A stretch of DNA of 33,007 bases from Candidatus Cryptobacteroides sp. (GCA_029257745.1 JARIAS010000027.1:1-33007), one strand, 5' to 3'; numbered from the stretch's first letter, positions 6,144 through 15,337 are shown. Numbers and translations are program-made. The notes: generated by a model not told the origin, from the letters alone.

Positions 6144-7991
6144 TTACATATTAATAGCCTTGGTCTTTTCCCTTAACCACTGCTTTAAATTCGCTGGCAT
6201 ATATTCTGAAAGTTGATTATATACTCTCTGATTATAGTTATTTAACCATTCTATCTCATCAGCCGTCATCAAAGAAAGTTCTAGTATTGAGGTATCTATA
6301 TGACATAAAGTTAATACTTCAAACTCTAACCATTCACCAAATTCATTAACCTGTGACTTTTTACATAGTAGCAGATTTTCATGTCTAATGCCATACCTCG
6401 ATTTTACATACATCGCTGGCTCATTTGACACTACCATACCCTCCAATATTGCCTGCTTATTAAAGTCCTGACGAATAGACTGTGGTCCCTCGTGTACATT
6501 AAGAAAATATCCCACACCATGACCTGTTCCATGGCCATAATTACGATGTTTTAGCCATAAAGGATTACGTGCTAATATATCCAAATGACAACCTGCTGTA
6601 CCCTTTGGGAACACGGCTCTAGCTAGAGCAATATGTCCTTTTAACACTAAAGTATAGTCCTCTCTTTCTTCTGAAGTACACTTCCCTAAAGGAATAGTCC
6701 TAGTCACATCAGTAGTTCCATACAAATAATGAGCACCAGAATCACATAAATACAAGCCATAAGGTGCCAATGTCGCAGAGTTGCTTGGACTTGGAAGATA
6801 ATGTGGCAAAGCTGCATTTGCTGTATATGCAGATATTGTATCAAAACTTTCTCCCCTAAACGCTGAACTTTCTGCCCTAAGACTATGCAACTTGCTAGCA
6901 GCCTCATACTCACTTAGACCATCATCAATAGAAACTCTCCCCTCTAGCCAATATAAAAATTTCTCCAAAGCTATTCCATCTTCAATATGTGCTTCTCTCA
7001 TACCCTGAACTTCAACATCATTTTTAATTGCCTTTTCTAATGCAACAACAGAAGATGATAATAAGGCATAAGGCTCAATAAGAGTATATAAGCTGTAATT
7101 TAGAGATGCACTATCTACCATTATAGGATAATTGCCCTCCTTTACACAATAGCTTAATCCAAATGCTATATCATTATAATTCAACACCTTAATTCCGTCC
7201 TCTCTCAATTCATTGATACTTTGCAGACTTTCTTCATCAAATCTAGGCGACTTTTGAACATACCACTTAACCTCATCTTCTGTAATCAATAAATAAGATA
7301 TAGCAACAGGATTACAATGAATATCTGAAGCTCTAATATTTAGAATCCATGCTATATCATCTAAGGCAGAGACTAAAACTGCCTTACAGGAAGCTTTTTT
7401 AAAAGCCTCTACGACAAAAGATAGTTTATCCTCACGTGAACGCCCTGTCAAAGTCTCAGACAGATGCAATATTGGTGATGTCGGAAGTACAGGTCTATCT
7501 TCCCATATCTCTTCTATAAAATCAGGTATATTAATAATACTATAATAGTTGTCATCAAAATAGTCTAAATCACTAATAGAACTAAATGCGGTATGAATCT
7601 CTTGTACAAAAGAATATGGTGTGCTAGTACCATCTACTGCTATACGAAATGTATTTTTATCAGAAAGTAGTCTAAGATTAACTAAATACTGAGAGATAGT
7701 GACAGAATCTGCACATCTTGTAGGATGCAATTCAAAGTCTATACCATATAGTTCTCTTTCTGCCTGTATAAAATATCGAGAATCTGTCCACAAACCTAGA
7801 TGCGTATCCGTAACAAGGACTAGACCTTCTCCAGTGTACGATGTAAGAAACTCTACTGATTTCCACCTTTCAGCAATGTATTCACTATTATGAGGATCAG
7901 ATACTAAGAGTATCAAAGCATCTATCTCTTTTTTTCTCATATAATCCCTCAAAATAGCAATATTTCTATTTATCTTATCTCGTCCGAACAT
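6144..7991 (-). CDS. Xaa-Pro aminopeptidase (aminopeptidase P, M24B)
   Basis: Removes N-terminal residues that precede proline. At 615 aa it is the long three-domain form: two creatinase-type N domains (about 1-315) and a C-terminal pita-bread domain. The dinuclear metal ligands are all visible: D417 in CDSGAHY, D428 in TTDVTRT, H491 in HGTGHGVG, E524 in NEPAMY and E538 in RHENLLL; H487 in HGTGHG is the usual catalytic-region histidine. No signal peptide is evident, so it is probably cytoplasmic. It is last in a three-gene minus-strand operon, 2 bp after hemW, and is terminated by the shared hairpin at 6079-6117. Confidence 0.95.
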   Translation of the reverse strand: MFGRDKINRNIAILRDYMRKKEIDALILLVSDPHNSEYIAERWKSVEFLTSYTGEGLVLVTDTHLGLWTDSRYFIQAERELYGIDFELHPTRCADSVTISQYLVNLRLLSDKNTFRIAVDGTSTPYSFVQEIHTAFSSISDLDYFDDNYYSIINIPDFIEEIWEDRPVLPTSPILHLSETLTGRSREDKLSFVVEAFKKASCKAVLVSALDDIAWILNIRASDIHCNPVAISYLLITEDEVKWYVQKSPRFDEESLQSINELREDGIKVLNYNDIAFGLSYCVKEGNYPIMVDSASLNYSLYTLIEPYALLSSSVVALEKAIKNDVEVQGMREAHIEDGIALEKFLYWLEGRVSIDDGLSEYEAASKLHSLRAESSAFRGESFDTISAYTANAALPHYLPSPSNSATLAPYGLYLCDSGAHYLYGTTDVTRTIPLGKCTSEEREDYTLVLKGHIALARAVFPKGTAGCHLDILARNPLWLKHRNYGHGTGHGVGYFLNVHEGPQSIRQDFNKQAILEGMVVSNEPAMYVKSRYGIRHENLLLCKKSQVNEFGEWLEFEVLTLCHIDTSILELSLMTADEIEWLNNYNQRVYNQLSEYMPANLKQWLREKTKAINM

Positions 7992-7993
7992 AA

Positions 7994-9109
7994 TTATAAT
8001 ACTATATCTGCAATTATTTGATCTGAAACAAAAAAATGTGATTCTGCAATCCTGATATTTGATCCTATCTTCTGTAAAATATTATCTTTTAAATATCTAT
8101 CTAATTTATTCTTATCTGAATATTTTTCTAAATAAGCCCTGTCTATACCTTTAGATGTTCTCAAAGATAACATTATATTTTCTAAAACTATATCTTCTGC
8201 TGTAAGATGTTCATATTCTGCTGTATATTCTAATGAAGCTGTATTTGCACGCCTACAATTATTAGCAATCAAAGAATGGGCTGAGGCACCTATTCCTATA
8301 TAATTAGCACGCGTCCAATATGAAGAATTATGTATTGCCTCATAAGATGGCTTTGCAAAGTTAGAAATCTCATAATGCTCATAACCATGCTTTTTAAGAT
8401 TAGCACAAAGTATATCATATTGCTCCTTACACAGATCCTCATTAGCCTCCTGAAATAATCCCTTGTCTAGTTTTTTTGCTAAAACACTATTTTCATCTAT
8501 GGATAACTGATAAGCTGAAATATGCTCAGGCGACAAATCTACAGCCTTATCTATACTATACTGCCAAGCATCTAAGGTCAAAGATGGTATGCCAAAAATC
8601 AGATCTATACTTAGATTATTAAAGCCAACATTTCTTAAAAGTTTATAAGCCTTCTCTGCCCTCTCAACATTATGTCTTCTATTCATCCATGACAATATCT
8701 TATCATCGAAAGACTGAATGCCCATACTTACCCTATTAACGCCTAAATTAAGCAATCTTTCAAGATAACTTTCCCCCTTATTTACAATATCTTCAGGATT
8801 CATCTCTATTGTAAACTCATCATATTGGTGAGTATCCTCTTCCAAGACATTATTGATACTATGCACTATATTCTCTATATGGCTTATATCTATACTAGAG
8901 GGAGTGCCTCCTCCTATATATAAGGTATCCACTATATCGTCAGTATTGCCATATGACAATAAAATCTCAGATCTTCGATCCGAGATTTCATTACATAACC
9001 TTTCTACATATTTATTCTGTCTTTCCTGCTCTTGTTTGGCTGTAATTATAGAATAAAAGCCACAATAATTGCAGAAACTTCTACAAAATGGGATATGTAT
9101 ATATATCAT
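7994..9109 (-). CDS. hemW: HemW-like radical SAM protein (coproporphyrinogen III oxidase-like)
   Basis: Radical SAM protein of the HemN/HemW family; HemW members bind haem and are proposed haem chaperones rather than oxidases. The 371-aa chain begins MIYIHIPFC with the [4Fe-4S] motif at C9, C13 and C16 (CxxxCxxC), then GGGTPS, TIEMNPED, RVSMGIQSFDD and YEISNFAKP, and a HemN C-terminal domain. The short N-terminus, beginning directly with HIPFC, points to HemW; true HemN carries an extra N-terminal segment. Its ATG overlaps the upstream stop codon (TAATG), implying translational coupling to the coiled-coil membrane protein, and only 2 bp separate it from aminopeptidase P downstream. Confidence 0.9.
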   Translation of the reverse strand: MIYIHIPFCRSFCNYCGFYSIITAKQEQERQNKYVERLCNEISDRRSEILLSYGNTDDIVDTLYIGGGTPSSIDISHIENIVHSINNVLEEDTHQYDEFTIEMNPEDIVNKGESYLERLLNLGVNRVSMGIQSFDDKILSWMNRRHNVERAEKAYKLLRNVGFNNLSIDLIFGIPSLTLDAWQYSIDKAVDLSPEHISAYQLSIDENSVLAKKLDKGLFQEANEDLCKEQYDILCANLKKHGYEHYEISNFAKPSYEAIHNSSYWTRANYIGIGASAHSLIANNCRRANTASLEYTAEYEHLTAEDIVLENIMLSLRTSKGIDRAYLEKYSDKNKLDRYLKDNILQKIGSNIRIAESHFFVSDQIIADIVL

Positions 9110-10020
9110 TATCTTAACATTAATTCTGCTGTACCTAGAAGTGCCTGCTCAGTATATGCCTCCACAGTATATATACCCTTAGTATACGATTCTATATCAT
9201 TAAGATATATGCACAATTCAACTTCTTCACCTTGATAATCGACCTTACGAGAAGCTGATGCTACTAAAGTTTCTCCATTACAGTCAAAACTTATCATTCT
9301 GTCATTAGTTAAAACAGCTCCTGAAGGGTCCTTAATTCTTACATAAACAGTAATATTACCTTTCTTAGCCAAATCATTTTCTACTAAACTCAAGAAAGTA
9401 AGCAAACTCTTAACCCTACTACTTCTACTTGTCTCTTTATCTCTACGATTATGTGCAACCAACCTAATACCTCGAGCTTTTATAATAGAACCGACTGCAA
9501 CACGACCTGAAAGATCTTGTACCTGCTGACTTAACTCTGCATTTGCTCTTCGAGTCTGCTCAGCATCTTTTCTTGCACTAGCTGCTGCCTTTTTAAGTTT
9601 ATGATTTAGAGTATTTAATGAGTCTATCTGTACTATATAGTTTCTCATTATTCTTCTTAAAGTTTCAGTCTCTCTCATCAACTTACGGATCTGACTGCGA
9701 TTAGTTGCCTCTGTTTTCTTAAGCCTATCTAATAGTTGGGCAACTTCAGCCTTAGATGTATCTAATTGTCTGTTTATACTCTCATAATCAGATGAAATAC
9801 TATCATAATCCTGCCTTAGGTTTTCCATTTGAATTGTTAATTCCTGTTTCTCACCCTCTAGCTCTTCTACAAGATTATTCTTATTTATCCATATAAAAGC
9901 AAGAGCCGCAGCCAAAATAACTGCCACAACAATTGCTACAACAAGTAGAGACTTCAGTGTTCCATTTGAATTTTCAGCCTCTCTTGCACGGCGTTCCATA
10001 ATTGGGTCTTTTTCTTCCAT
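9109..10020 (-). CDS. Membrane-anchored coiled-coil protein, conserved hypothetical
   Basis: No function is recognised. From ATG 10020 the 303-aa product has a short charged cytoplasmic N-terminus, one membrane helix (about residues 26-47, LLVVAIVVAVILAAALAFIW), a long heptad-type coiled coil rich in E/K/Q/L (about 50-170) and a C-terminal globular, probably beta-rich domain (about 175-303) beginning GSIIKARGIRLVAH. A single helix with a trailing coiled coil suggests that most of the protein is outside the cytoplasm. A TTG codon 9 bp upstream is in frame but ATG 10020 is preferred. It is the first gene of an operon with hemW and aminopeptidase P, with TAATG stop-start overlap. Similar architecture proteins are widespread in Bacteroidales as uncharacterised proteins. 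Confidence 0.85.
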   Translation of the reverse strand: MEEKDPIMERRAREAENSNGTLKSLLVVAIVVAVILAAALAFIWINKNNLVEELEGEKQELTIQMENLRQDYDSISSDYESINRQLDTSKAEVAQLLDRLKKTEATNRSQIRKLMRETETLRRIMRNYIVQIDSLNTLNHKLKKAAASARKDAEQTRRANAELSQQVQDLSGRVAVGSIIKARGIRLVAHNRRDKETSRSSRVKSLLTFLSLVENDLAKKGNITVYVRIKDPSGAVLTNDRMISFDCNGETLVASASRKVDYQGEEVELCIYLNDIESYTKGIYTVEAYTEQALLGTAELMLR

Positions 10021-10026
10021 AATAAA

Positions 10027-10034
10027 CAAAGTTA
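10027..10034 (-). promoter_or_regulatory. Candidate -7 box for the coiled-coil/hemW/pepP operon
   Basis: On the minus strand the bases read TAACTTTG, an exact TAnnTTTG match, only 6 bp before ATG 10020. A TTTG lies 16 bp further upstream, slightly closer than the usual -33 spacing. Use of this box would give an almost leaderless mRNA. Confidence 0.4.
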
Positions 10035-10152
10035 ATTTATCCTATTTATACAAAAATATAAAAAAAACTATATAAATAAAAGAGAGATAGGTATCTTTTA
10101 CCCATATTACAGATAAAGTCAGCAAGATTGTCTTATGAGATATTAATTTTAT

Positions 10153-10160
10153 TATATTTG
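10153..10160 (+). promoter_or_regulatory. Candidate -7 box for the small membrane protein gene
   Basis: TATATTTG fits TAnnTTTG and lies 16 bp before ATG 10177. An ATTG at 10127-10130, 22 bp upstream, could be a weak -33 box. Confidence 0.45.
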
Positions 10161-10176
10161 TACAAAATATTTAATT

Positions 10177-10653
10177 ATGATAAAATACATAATACGTGCA
10201 ATAAAGTATTTCATTTATTTTGCAGTTCTATTTACCATCGTAACACTTGTTCTTTTAACTATTAAAGGGGGTAATCTGAATGCGGTATACCCAGAAGGCT
10301 ATAATGCGATTCTTAAGATAGCACTTTTGTTTGCAGGCGTATCAGCTGTCTATCCTTTCTTTGGATACACAAAAAAAGAAATCCCTGTGGCAGGAGAGTT
10401 TAGTGATAGTGCTGCCAGACTTATATCATTTATGGAGTCAAAGGGTTATATAGTTGTACAACAAGAAAATGAGACAATTGTATTTCAAAATAAAAGCTTC
10501 ATATTTAGACTATTACGTATGTTTGAGGACACAATAGTCGTAGAGAAAATATTTGCAGGATATAGTTTTGAAGGTGCCAGAAGAGACATAATTCGCTTAG
10601 CTCTTACATTTAGAAGCTTAGAAGAGCAAGAAAATATAAGTACTGAAGAATAA
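10177..10653 (+). CDS. Small two-helix membrane protein, hypothetical
   Basis: No function is recognised. The 158-aa product has two hydrophobic helices, about residues 10-28 (FIYFAVLFTIVTLVLLTI) and 43-62 (NAILKIALLFAGVSAVYPFF), with a short loop between, then a soluble cytoplasmic-type domain of ~90 residues (about 70-158) that alternates strand and helix and ends in an acidic tail. It is followed after 18 bp by the DUF2007-like gene on the same strand, so the two are probably cotranscribed. Clear promoter box upstream, normal codon use and a tight operon neighbour support it being real. Confidence 0.8.
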   Translation: MIKYIIRAIKYFIYFAVLFTIVTLVLLTIKGGNLNAVYPEGYNAILKIALLFAGVSAVYPFFGYTKKEIPVAGEFSDSAARLISFMESKGYIVVQQENETIVFQNKSFIFRLLRMFEDTIVVEKIFAGYSFEGARRDIIRLALTFRSLEEQENISTEE

Positions 10654-10671
10654 CATTAATCTATTCTGTAT

Positions 10672-10890
10672 ATGGAAGAACAATTTAAAATTGTAGCAAG
10701 ATTTAATGACTTAATGAGTGCAGAAATTCTTGCGTCACAGCTAAGAGCAAACGGTATTGCTGCTGCTGTATTCAATGAAAGTTCCTCATTTCCATCTATA
10801 TCGGAAATCTCCGGGGTATATGTAAAAGTCAATACCAATGATTATGATGAAGCTATTAAACTTTTAGCTAGCTCAGATAGTGCAGAATAA
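10672..10890 (+). CDS. DUF2007-type small protein
   Basis: A 72-aa protein resembling the DUF2007 (putative signal-transducing, PII-like ferredoxin fold) family: an opening strand FKIVARFNDLMSAEILASQL, the turn RANGIAAAVFNESS, then GVYVKVNTNDYDEAIKLL, a typical beta-alpha-beta-beta-alpha pattern. The molecular function of the family is unknown. It lies just after the small membrane protein gene. Its last 49 bp overlap the 3' end of the convergent DUF3109 gene. Confidence 0.8.
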   Translation: MEEQFKIVARFNDLMSAEILASQLRANGIAAAVFNESSSFPSISEISGVYVKVNTNDYDEAIKLLASSDSAE

Positions 10891-11444
10891 AATTCTTCAC
10901 CATACAACCTTATTAGGGGCTCACGTAAAAATTCATACACACGTAGCCCCTCTTTTTTACCTTTGATATAAGCGTCCTTGCATATATGCCAACGATGAAG
11001 ATTCAAAGCGTCCATACCATTACTCAATTTACTGACACGTATTGGATAAAGCTGACATGATATGGGCTTACGAAAACTTCCCTTTCCTTTCAAATATTGC
11101 CACTCCATCTCACAACGGCAAGATTTATCAGGCATTATTTTAGTAAATACACATTCCTCACCAGAACATAATGGGGTAACTAAATCACCATCAATATCTA
11201 TATCAAAGAAGCCCTTCTTATCTATAATCTCTCTTGCTTCTTCGCTTAATCCCTCTGCATAAAAAGGATAATTCTTTTCAATCTCTTCTATTTCATTTTC
11301 TTCAAGAGGTGCACCACTATCCCCTATAATACAACAAACACCCTTGCATTTTTCATAATCACAGCAAAAAAACTCTGTTATCACATCTCCCGATATCAGA
11401 CAATTCTCTATTTGGATTATAGCATCATATTCCTTTTCCTTCAT
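10842..11444 (-). CDS. DUF3109 cysteine-rich protein
   Basis: A 200-aa cytosolic protein of the DUF3109 family. It is notable for cysteines: FFCCDYEKCKGVCC near residues 26-38 followed by the family hallmark GDSGAPLEE, then CSGEEC, SCRCEMEW, SCQLYPIR and HICKDAY. The pattern resembles YkgJ/zinc- or iron-sulphur-binding proteins, so a metal or cluster site is likely; substrate and role are unknown. It lies 54 bp downstream of the M16-like gene on the same strand and may be cotranscribed with it. The 3' end overlaps the DUF2007-like gene by 49 bp. Confidence 0.88.
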   Translation of the reverse strand: MKEKEYDAIIQIENCLISGDVITEFFCCDYEKCKGVCCIIGDSGAPLEENEIEEIEKNYPFYAEGLSEEAREIIDKKGFFDIDIDGDLVTPLCSGEECVFTKIMPDKSCRCEMEWQYLKGKGSFRKPISCQLYPIRVSKLSNGMDALNLHRWHICKDAYIKGKKEGLRVYEFLREPLIRLYGEEFYSALSELAKSLIASS

Positions 11445-11498
11445 TGTTTAATTTCTCTATATGCCTTATTACATGACATTTAGATCATATAATTTAGC

Positions 11499-14258
11499 TT
11501 AATTTATATACTTATTAGATAATTTTAATATTCCCGTACTATCAAGACTCTCCCTCATATAAGCAGGCTTAGGGAAGGTCTTAATCGGTATAGAACTCTT
11601 ACTCAGGTTTTCCTCTACTACTGTTTCTATAACATTTTCTATAAGGGTAGAATTTATAATATCTGATATTATTTGATTTAACTTAGAACAACTTAAAGAA
11701 GCTAATCTTTCTTTATAATTAGTAATCAAGTCCTTACCATAAGAATACCTTAAGCTAAGATAAGTATGCAGACTTTTTGTCTTTGTCATATCCCTATCCA
11801 AACTATTAGATAATATAGCCCGATATTTCTCAAAACTTTGCTCATCAACAGCCTTTATTGACATTTTAGCAAGTCTATTATTTATAATTTTAACGAGTTT
11901 CCTAGGATTAGCCTCTACTTGCATTGAAGCAGGTATACCATCTACATTTATAGCTTGTAAAAATAGTTTTAAGGTAAAGCTCTCCGAAGGGAACATGGAA
12001 AAATCAGAACTATAATATCCCGTCCAGCCCTGTTGTGTAACTTCCTGCATAATAGCATCTTTTAAGCACATAGATGCAAGTGTTAGATACATATAATTCT
12101 CCGAGGTATAATTAATGCTCGTATAAAATAATAAATCTAAAGAGGCCTTGTTCCCCATATTATATAAGATCTTCTTTCCACTAATATCATCATCCCTCAT
12201 CTTTGCTCTGAAACTAGAACTATATTCAGTTCTAAAGGCACCCAAAGTTCTAGAAAGTATTGTCTTTAATTCTTCCTTATCTATATTACCTGTGATTATA
12301 AAGACTCCATCATTAATCTTAGAAAATATATTCTCATAAAACTGATTAGACTTACGAATAAAGTCATAAGACAATTTAACTGCTCTCTTATACTTACTAT
12401 AACTAATATTTGGTCGAAGAATACTATCCAATTGCAACTCCCTAGCATAAGATGATTCCATCAAAGCTTGTATCTGCTGCTTTTCGCTATCACGATAATA
12501 TTCAAAATCTCTTTTAGCAATGTTTCTATCATTAGCTAAAGCTATTAAAGTATTAAGCAAAACCTCTATTTTATCATTCTGTGCTGAACCATAAATTGTA
12601 AAATCTGTAAGGCTTGCTTTTACATTCATATCAATAGTATTAGATTCTAACAATTTCCTAAATGTATAATTATCTAAATCACCGATAGAGCTAAATTTCA
12701 ATAAATCATTTAAATAAGGTCTATACTCATTACTCATATCAGTTGCTTGTGCCAAACCAGTTCTTAACAACAAACTATAATTAAAAGAATTTGCCACATC
12801 GTCTACCTTCTTATAAATAACAGTTATGCCATTAGAAAATATCCACATATCAGCACCAGTCATTGGTTCTATATTACTATATTTTAATCTTGCCTTTTTA
12901 GAATATTTACTCAAAATTGATGCAATATATTCATAACTAGGATAAATATTAGGCTTTTCTTTTGCAAGCTCCCATGACTTATCAAAAAGTTCCAGCAATC
13001 TAGTTTTAAGTGTATCAGAAGGACTATCGTCAATGTATATACTCAAATTCCTGTCTTTATCAATAAGGCTACTTATATATGTATTAAATAATGATAACTC
13101 TTTTTTTCTATCAATCTTTCTATTATTAAAATAACTGTAATTATAAAGTTCTGATGATAAAGGAGAATTGGATAAAAAAGAGGATATACATCTATCCATA
13201 TACACAGAGTTTGTTTTAGCAAAAGAATTTAACTCTGCCGTACTATTTATTCTTAGTTGTTGGCGGACATCATTATAATCATCCATACTCGCTGCATAAT
13301 AGTTTAATTCAGATAAAACTGAAGATAAAATAGATATAGCCTTATCTCTATCTCTTCTAGAGAGAGACAGGTTCAAAACTAATTTTTCATCTGATAGACT
13401 GTGTGCACTAGCGATATAGTCAGATTTAAGACTATAATATGGGATATTATGCTTATGCAGGGATAAAGAAACTCTATTTTCCAACAAGCATAAAAACTCT
13501 CTTGCAAATTTACTTGAAACAAGATACTGAACTGTATTCATAAGGCTACGAGGAGTTCTTTGACTTCTATACTCTATGCTTATTGTTGTTAAACTATCCG
13601 AATACCTTTCCTTAAAAACTATCTTTTTCTTTTTTTGTTCTTTCCAAGTATATGGGATTACCTTATTCCTGTCGTAGCTATTTACGACAAATAAGGCTAA
13701 CATATCCATCTTATTTAAAACAGCTTTCGGGTCAACATCTCCAACAATAATAATTGCCTGATTTTGAGTAGAATATCTTTTACCCAATCTTGTACTATTG
13801 GCTATTATATCAAATATCATCAAAAGGCTGGAATCAAGAGCCTCATTATTTTTAGCTACGACAATGTCCTTAAATCTATAAATAGTAGCATTTTCAGAGA
13901 CACTTACATAACCATTATCAGTTGGGAAAATAGACTTTCTTTTAAGAAAAGAGAAAGGACTATTAAGCATAAAACGGGGCAAATCACTTAAAGCCCCTCT
14001 AGAGGATATTATACTCTCTCCTATATTATTTTTGCTTTCATCTTTATAACCTGTATTTTGTACTAATGCTATATCTACAAAGCCCTTACTGTTTTTATTA
14101 TTTACTATATAATACCTTATCCCATTGTCTAAACTTCCCGTTTTCACAAGTGGATCTAATGGCAATTTGTCGGGATTTTGTCCGTATATATAAGTGTATG
14201 TATTAAATAAAATAAGGAAAACTAACAATCCTATATTTCTTATATGCTTCATAACCAT
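11499..14258 (-). CDS. M16 (insulinase-like) family protein lacking the zinc motif
   Basis: The 919-aa protein has a signal peptide (MKHIRNIGLLVFLILFNTYTYIYG, cut before QNPDK) and opens like Bacteroidota M16 zinc proteases, PLDPLVKTGSLDNGIRYYIVNN, with a second M16-like half around residues 470-700 (SNGITVIYKK, LLLRTGLAQ, FIITGNIDKEELKTIL). The HxxEH metal site expected about 40 residues after the first strand is missing: that region reads DESKNNIGESIISSRGALSD with no histidine, and the downstream glutamate ligand is not apparent; the segment up to IIIVGDVDPK is shorter than in active enzymes. It is therefore probably an inactive, secreted periplasmic homologue, perhaps a scaffold or substrate-binding partner. 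The start is MVMK at 14258 or MK at 14252. Divergent from the TPR gene. Confidence 0.82.
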   Translation of the reverse strand: MVMKHIRNIGLLVFLILFNTYTYIYGQNPDKLPLDPLVKTGSLDNGIRYYIVNNKNSKGFVDIALVQNTGYKDESKNNIGESIISSRGALSDLPRFMLNSPFSFLKRKSIFPTDNGYVSVSENATIYRFKDIVVAKNNEALDSSLLMIFDIIANSTRLGKRYSTQNQAIIIVGDVDPKAVLNKMDMLALFVVNSYDRNKVIPYTWKEQKKKKIVFKERYSDSLTTISIEYRSQRTPRSLMNTVQYLVSSKFAREFLCLLENRVSLSLHKHNIPYYSLKSDYIASAHSLSDEKLVLNLSLSRRDRDKAISILSSVLSELNYYAASMDDYNDVRQQLRINSTAELNSFAKTNSVYMDRCISSFLSNSPLSSELYNYSYFNNRKIDRKKELSLFNTYISSLIDKDRNLSIYIDDSPSDTLKTRLLELFDKSWELAKEKPNIYPSYEYIASILSKYSKKARLKYSNIEPMTGADMWIFSNGITVIYKKVDDVANSFNYSLLLRTGLAQATDMSNEYRPYLNDLLKFSSIGDLDNYTFRKLLESNTIDMNVKASLTDFTIYGSAQNDKIEVLLNTLIALANDRNIAKRDFEYYRDSEKQQIQALMESSYARELQLDSILRPNISYSKYKRAVKLSYDFIRKSNQFYENIFSKINDGVFIITGNIDKEELKTILSRTLGAFRTEYSSSFRAKMRDDDISGKKILYNMGNKASLDLLFYTSINYTSENYMYLTLASMCLKDAIMQEVTQQGWTGYYSSDFSMFPSESFTLKLFLQAINVDGIPASMQVEANPRKLVKIINNRLAKMSIKAVDEQSFEKYRAILSNSLDRDMTKTKSLHTYLSLRYSYGKDLITNYKERLASLSCSKLNQIISDIINSTLIENVIETVVEENLSKSSIPIKTFPKPAYMRESLDSTGILKLSNKYIN

Positions 14259-14269
14259 AATTAATATTA

Positions 14270-14277
14270 CAAATTTA
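14270..14277 (-). promoter_or_regulatory. Candidate -7 box for the M16-like gene
   Basis: Minus strand TAAATTTG fits TAnnTTTG and lies 11 bp from the first possible ATG (14258), again leaving little or no leader. Confidence 0.4.
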
Positions 14278-14345
14278 ATATAAAATACTTTTATTCATTG
14301 TAGTTTATCAGACATAAACATTTTAGTGCATCAAAATATTTTTTG

Positions 14346-14353
14346 TATATTTG
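14346..14353 (+). promoter_or_regulatory. Candidate promoter for the TPR / U32 gene pair
   Basis: TATATTTG (exact TAnnTTTG) with TTTA at 14322-14325, 20 bp upstream, in the -33 position. It lies 43 bp before ATG 14397, which would give a leader of about 35 nt. Confidence 0.5.
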
Positions 14354-14396
14354 TAGATATAACGATTTATAATAAGTTTAACAAAAGATTCTAATT

Positions 14397-15335
14397 ATGA
14401 GAAAATTTATCCTTGCCATTGTGGCAACTATCTTTTCAATAGGTATAGCAAATGCACAAGACCTTGCAACAGCTACAGAAAGATACAACCAAGGTGCTAA
14501 TGCTTTAACTATTGGACAAAAAGCAGAGGCCCTCAAATACTTCCAGGAAGCATTAGGAATGGCTAAAGGACTTGGTGCTGAGGCAGAAGAATTAGTCGCT
14601 AATTGTAAAAAAGCCATACCTGGCGTTATGTTATCTGTTGCAAAAGAAGCATACAATAAAAAAGACTTTGCAGAGGCATTGACTAAGTTTACCCAAACAC
14701 AAAAAACAGCTGAAGAGTATGGTAATAAGGAAGTTGCAGATGAAGCAGCACAACTTATTCCACAAACTAAGATTGCAATGAAATTAGACTCTGCTGAACA
14801 AACTTTTAAAGAGAATAAATATAATGAAGCTATATTAGCTTATAAAGAAGTCCTACAACTTGATAGCGTAAATGCAAGTGCAATACTAGGTAGTATTCAA
14901 GCACTTTGCAAAAAGGGAGATTTTGATGAAGCAAAGAAAATGTTAGATCTTGCTAAAAAGATTGGTCAAGGAGAAAATGCTTCTAAAGTCATTGGAACTG
15001 CACTTTTACAACTTGCTGCTACTAATCTTCAAAAAGGAAAATTCGCAGATGCTATCAAGAAAGCTCTTGATGCTGACAACTTTGTTAGCAACCCTAAGGC
15101 ATACCAAATTGCAGGTGTAGCTGCATTAAAGCTTAAAAACAATAAAGACGCTATAAAATACTTCTCTAAATACATACAGGGTGACCCTAAGGCAAGAAAT
15201 GCAGGACAAATTGCTCTTCAAGTTGGTGCACTTTATCAAGGAGAAAAGAATAAGGCTAAGGCTATTGAATATTATAAAATAGCAAAGAGCTATGGTATTG
15301 ATACTCAAAAATATATTGACGCTCTTAGCAAATAA
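14397..15335 (+). CDS. Secreted tetratricopeptide repeat protein
   Basis: A 312-aa protein with a Sec signal peptide (MRKFILAIVATIFSIGIANA, cleaved before QD) and repeated helical pairs of TPR type, e.g. RYNQGANALTIGQKAEALKY, AYNKKDFAEALTKFTQ, TFKENKYNEAILAYKEVLQL, LCKKGDFDEAKKMLDLAKK, LQKGKFADAIKKALDA, LKNNKDAIKYFSKYI and GEKNKAKAIEYYKIAKSYG, at least six to seven units. It should sit in the periplasm or at the outer membrane as a protein-interaction scaffold. No ligand can be inferred. Two bp separate its stop codon from the start of the U32 gene, so the two are almost certainly one transcript. Confidence 0.9.
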   Translation: MRKFILAIVATIFSIGIANAQDLATATERYNQGANALTIGQKAEALKYFQEALGMAKGLGAEAEELVANCKKAIPGVMLSVAKEAYNKKDFAEALTKFTQTQKTAEEYGNKEVADEAAQLIPQTKIAMKLDSAEQTFKENKYNEAILAYKEVLQLDSVNASAILGSIQALCKKGDFDEAKKMLDLAKKIGQGENASKVIGTALLQLAATNLQKGKFADAIKKALDADNFVSNPKAYQIAGVAALKLKNNKDAIKYFSKYIQGDPKARNAGQIALQVGALYQGEKNKAKAIEYYKIAKSYGIDTQKYIDALSK

Positions 15336-15337
15336 GA

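Noticed and set aside
10030..10152. Possible small RNA or tRNA in the divergent intergenic region
   Set aside because: No cloverleaf, no strong hairpin and no terminator were found; the stretch looks like two promoter regions only.
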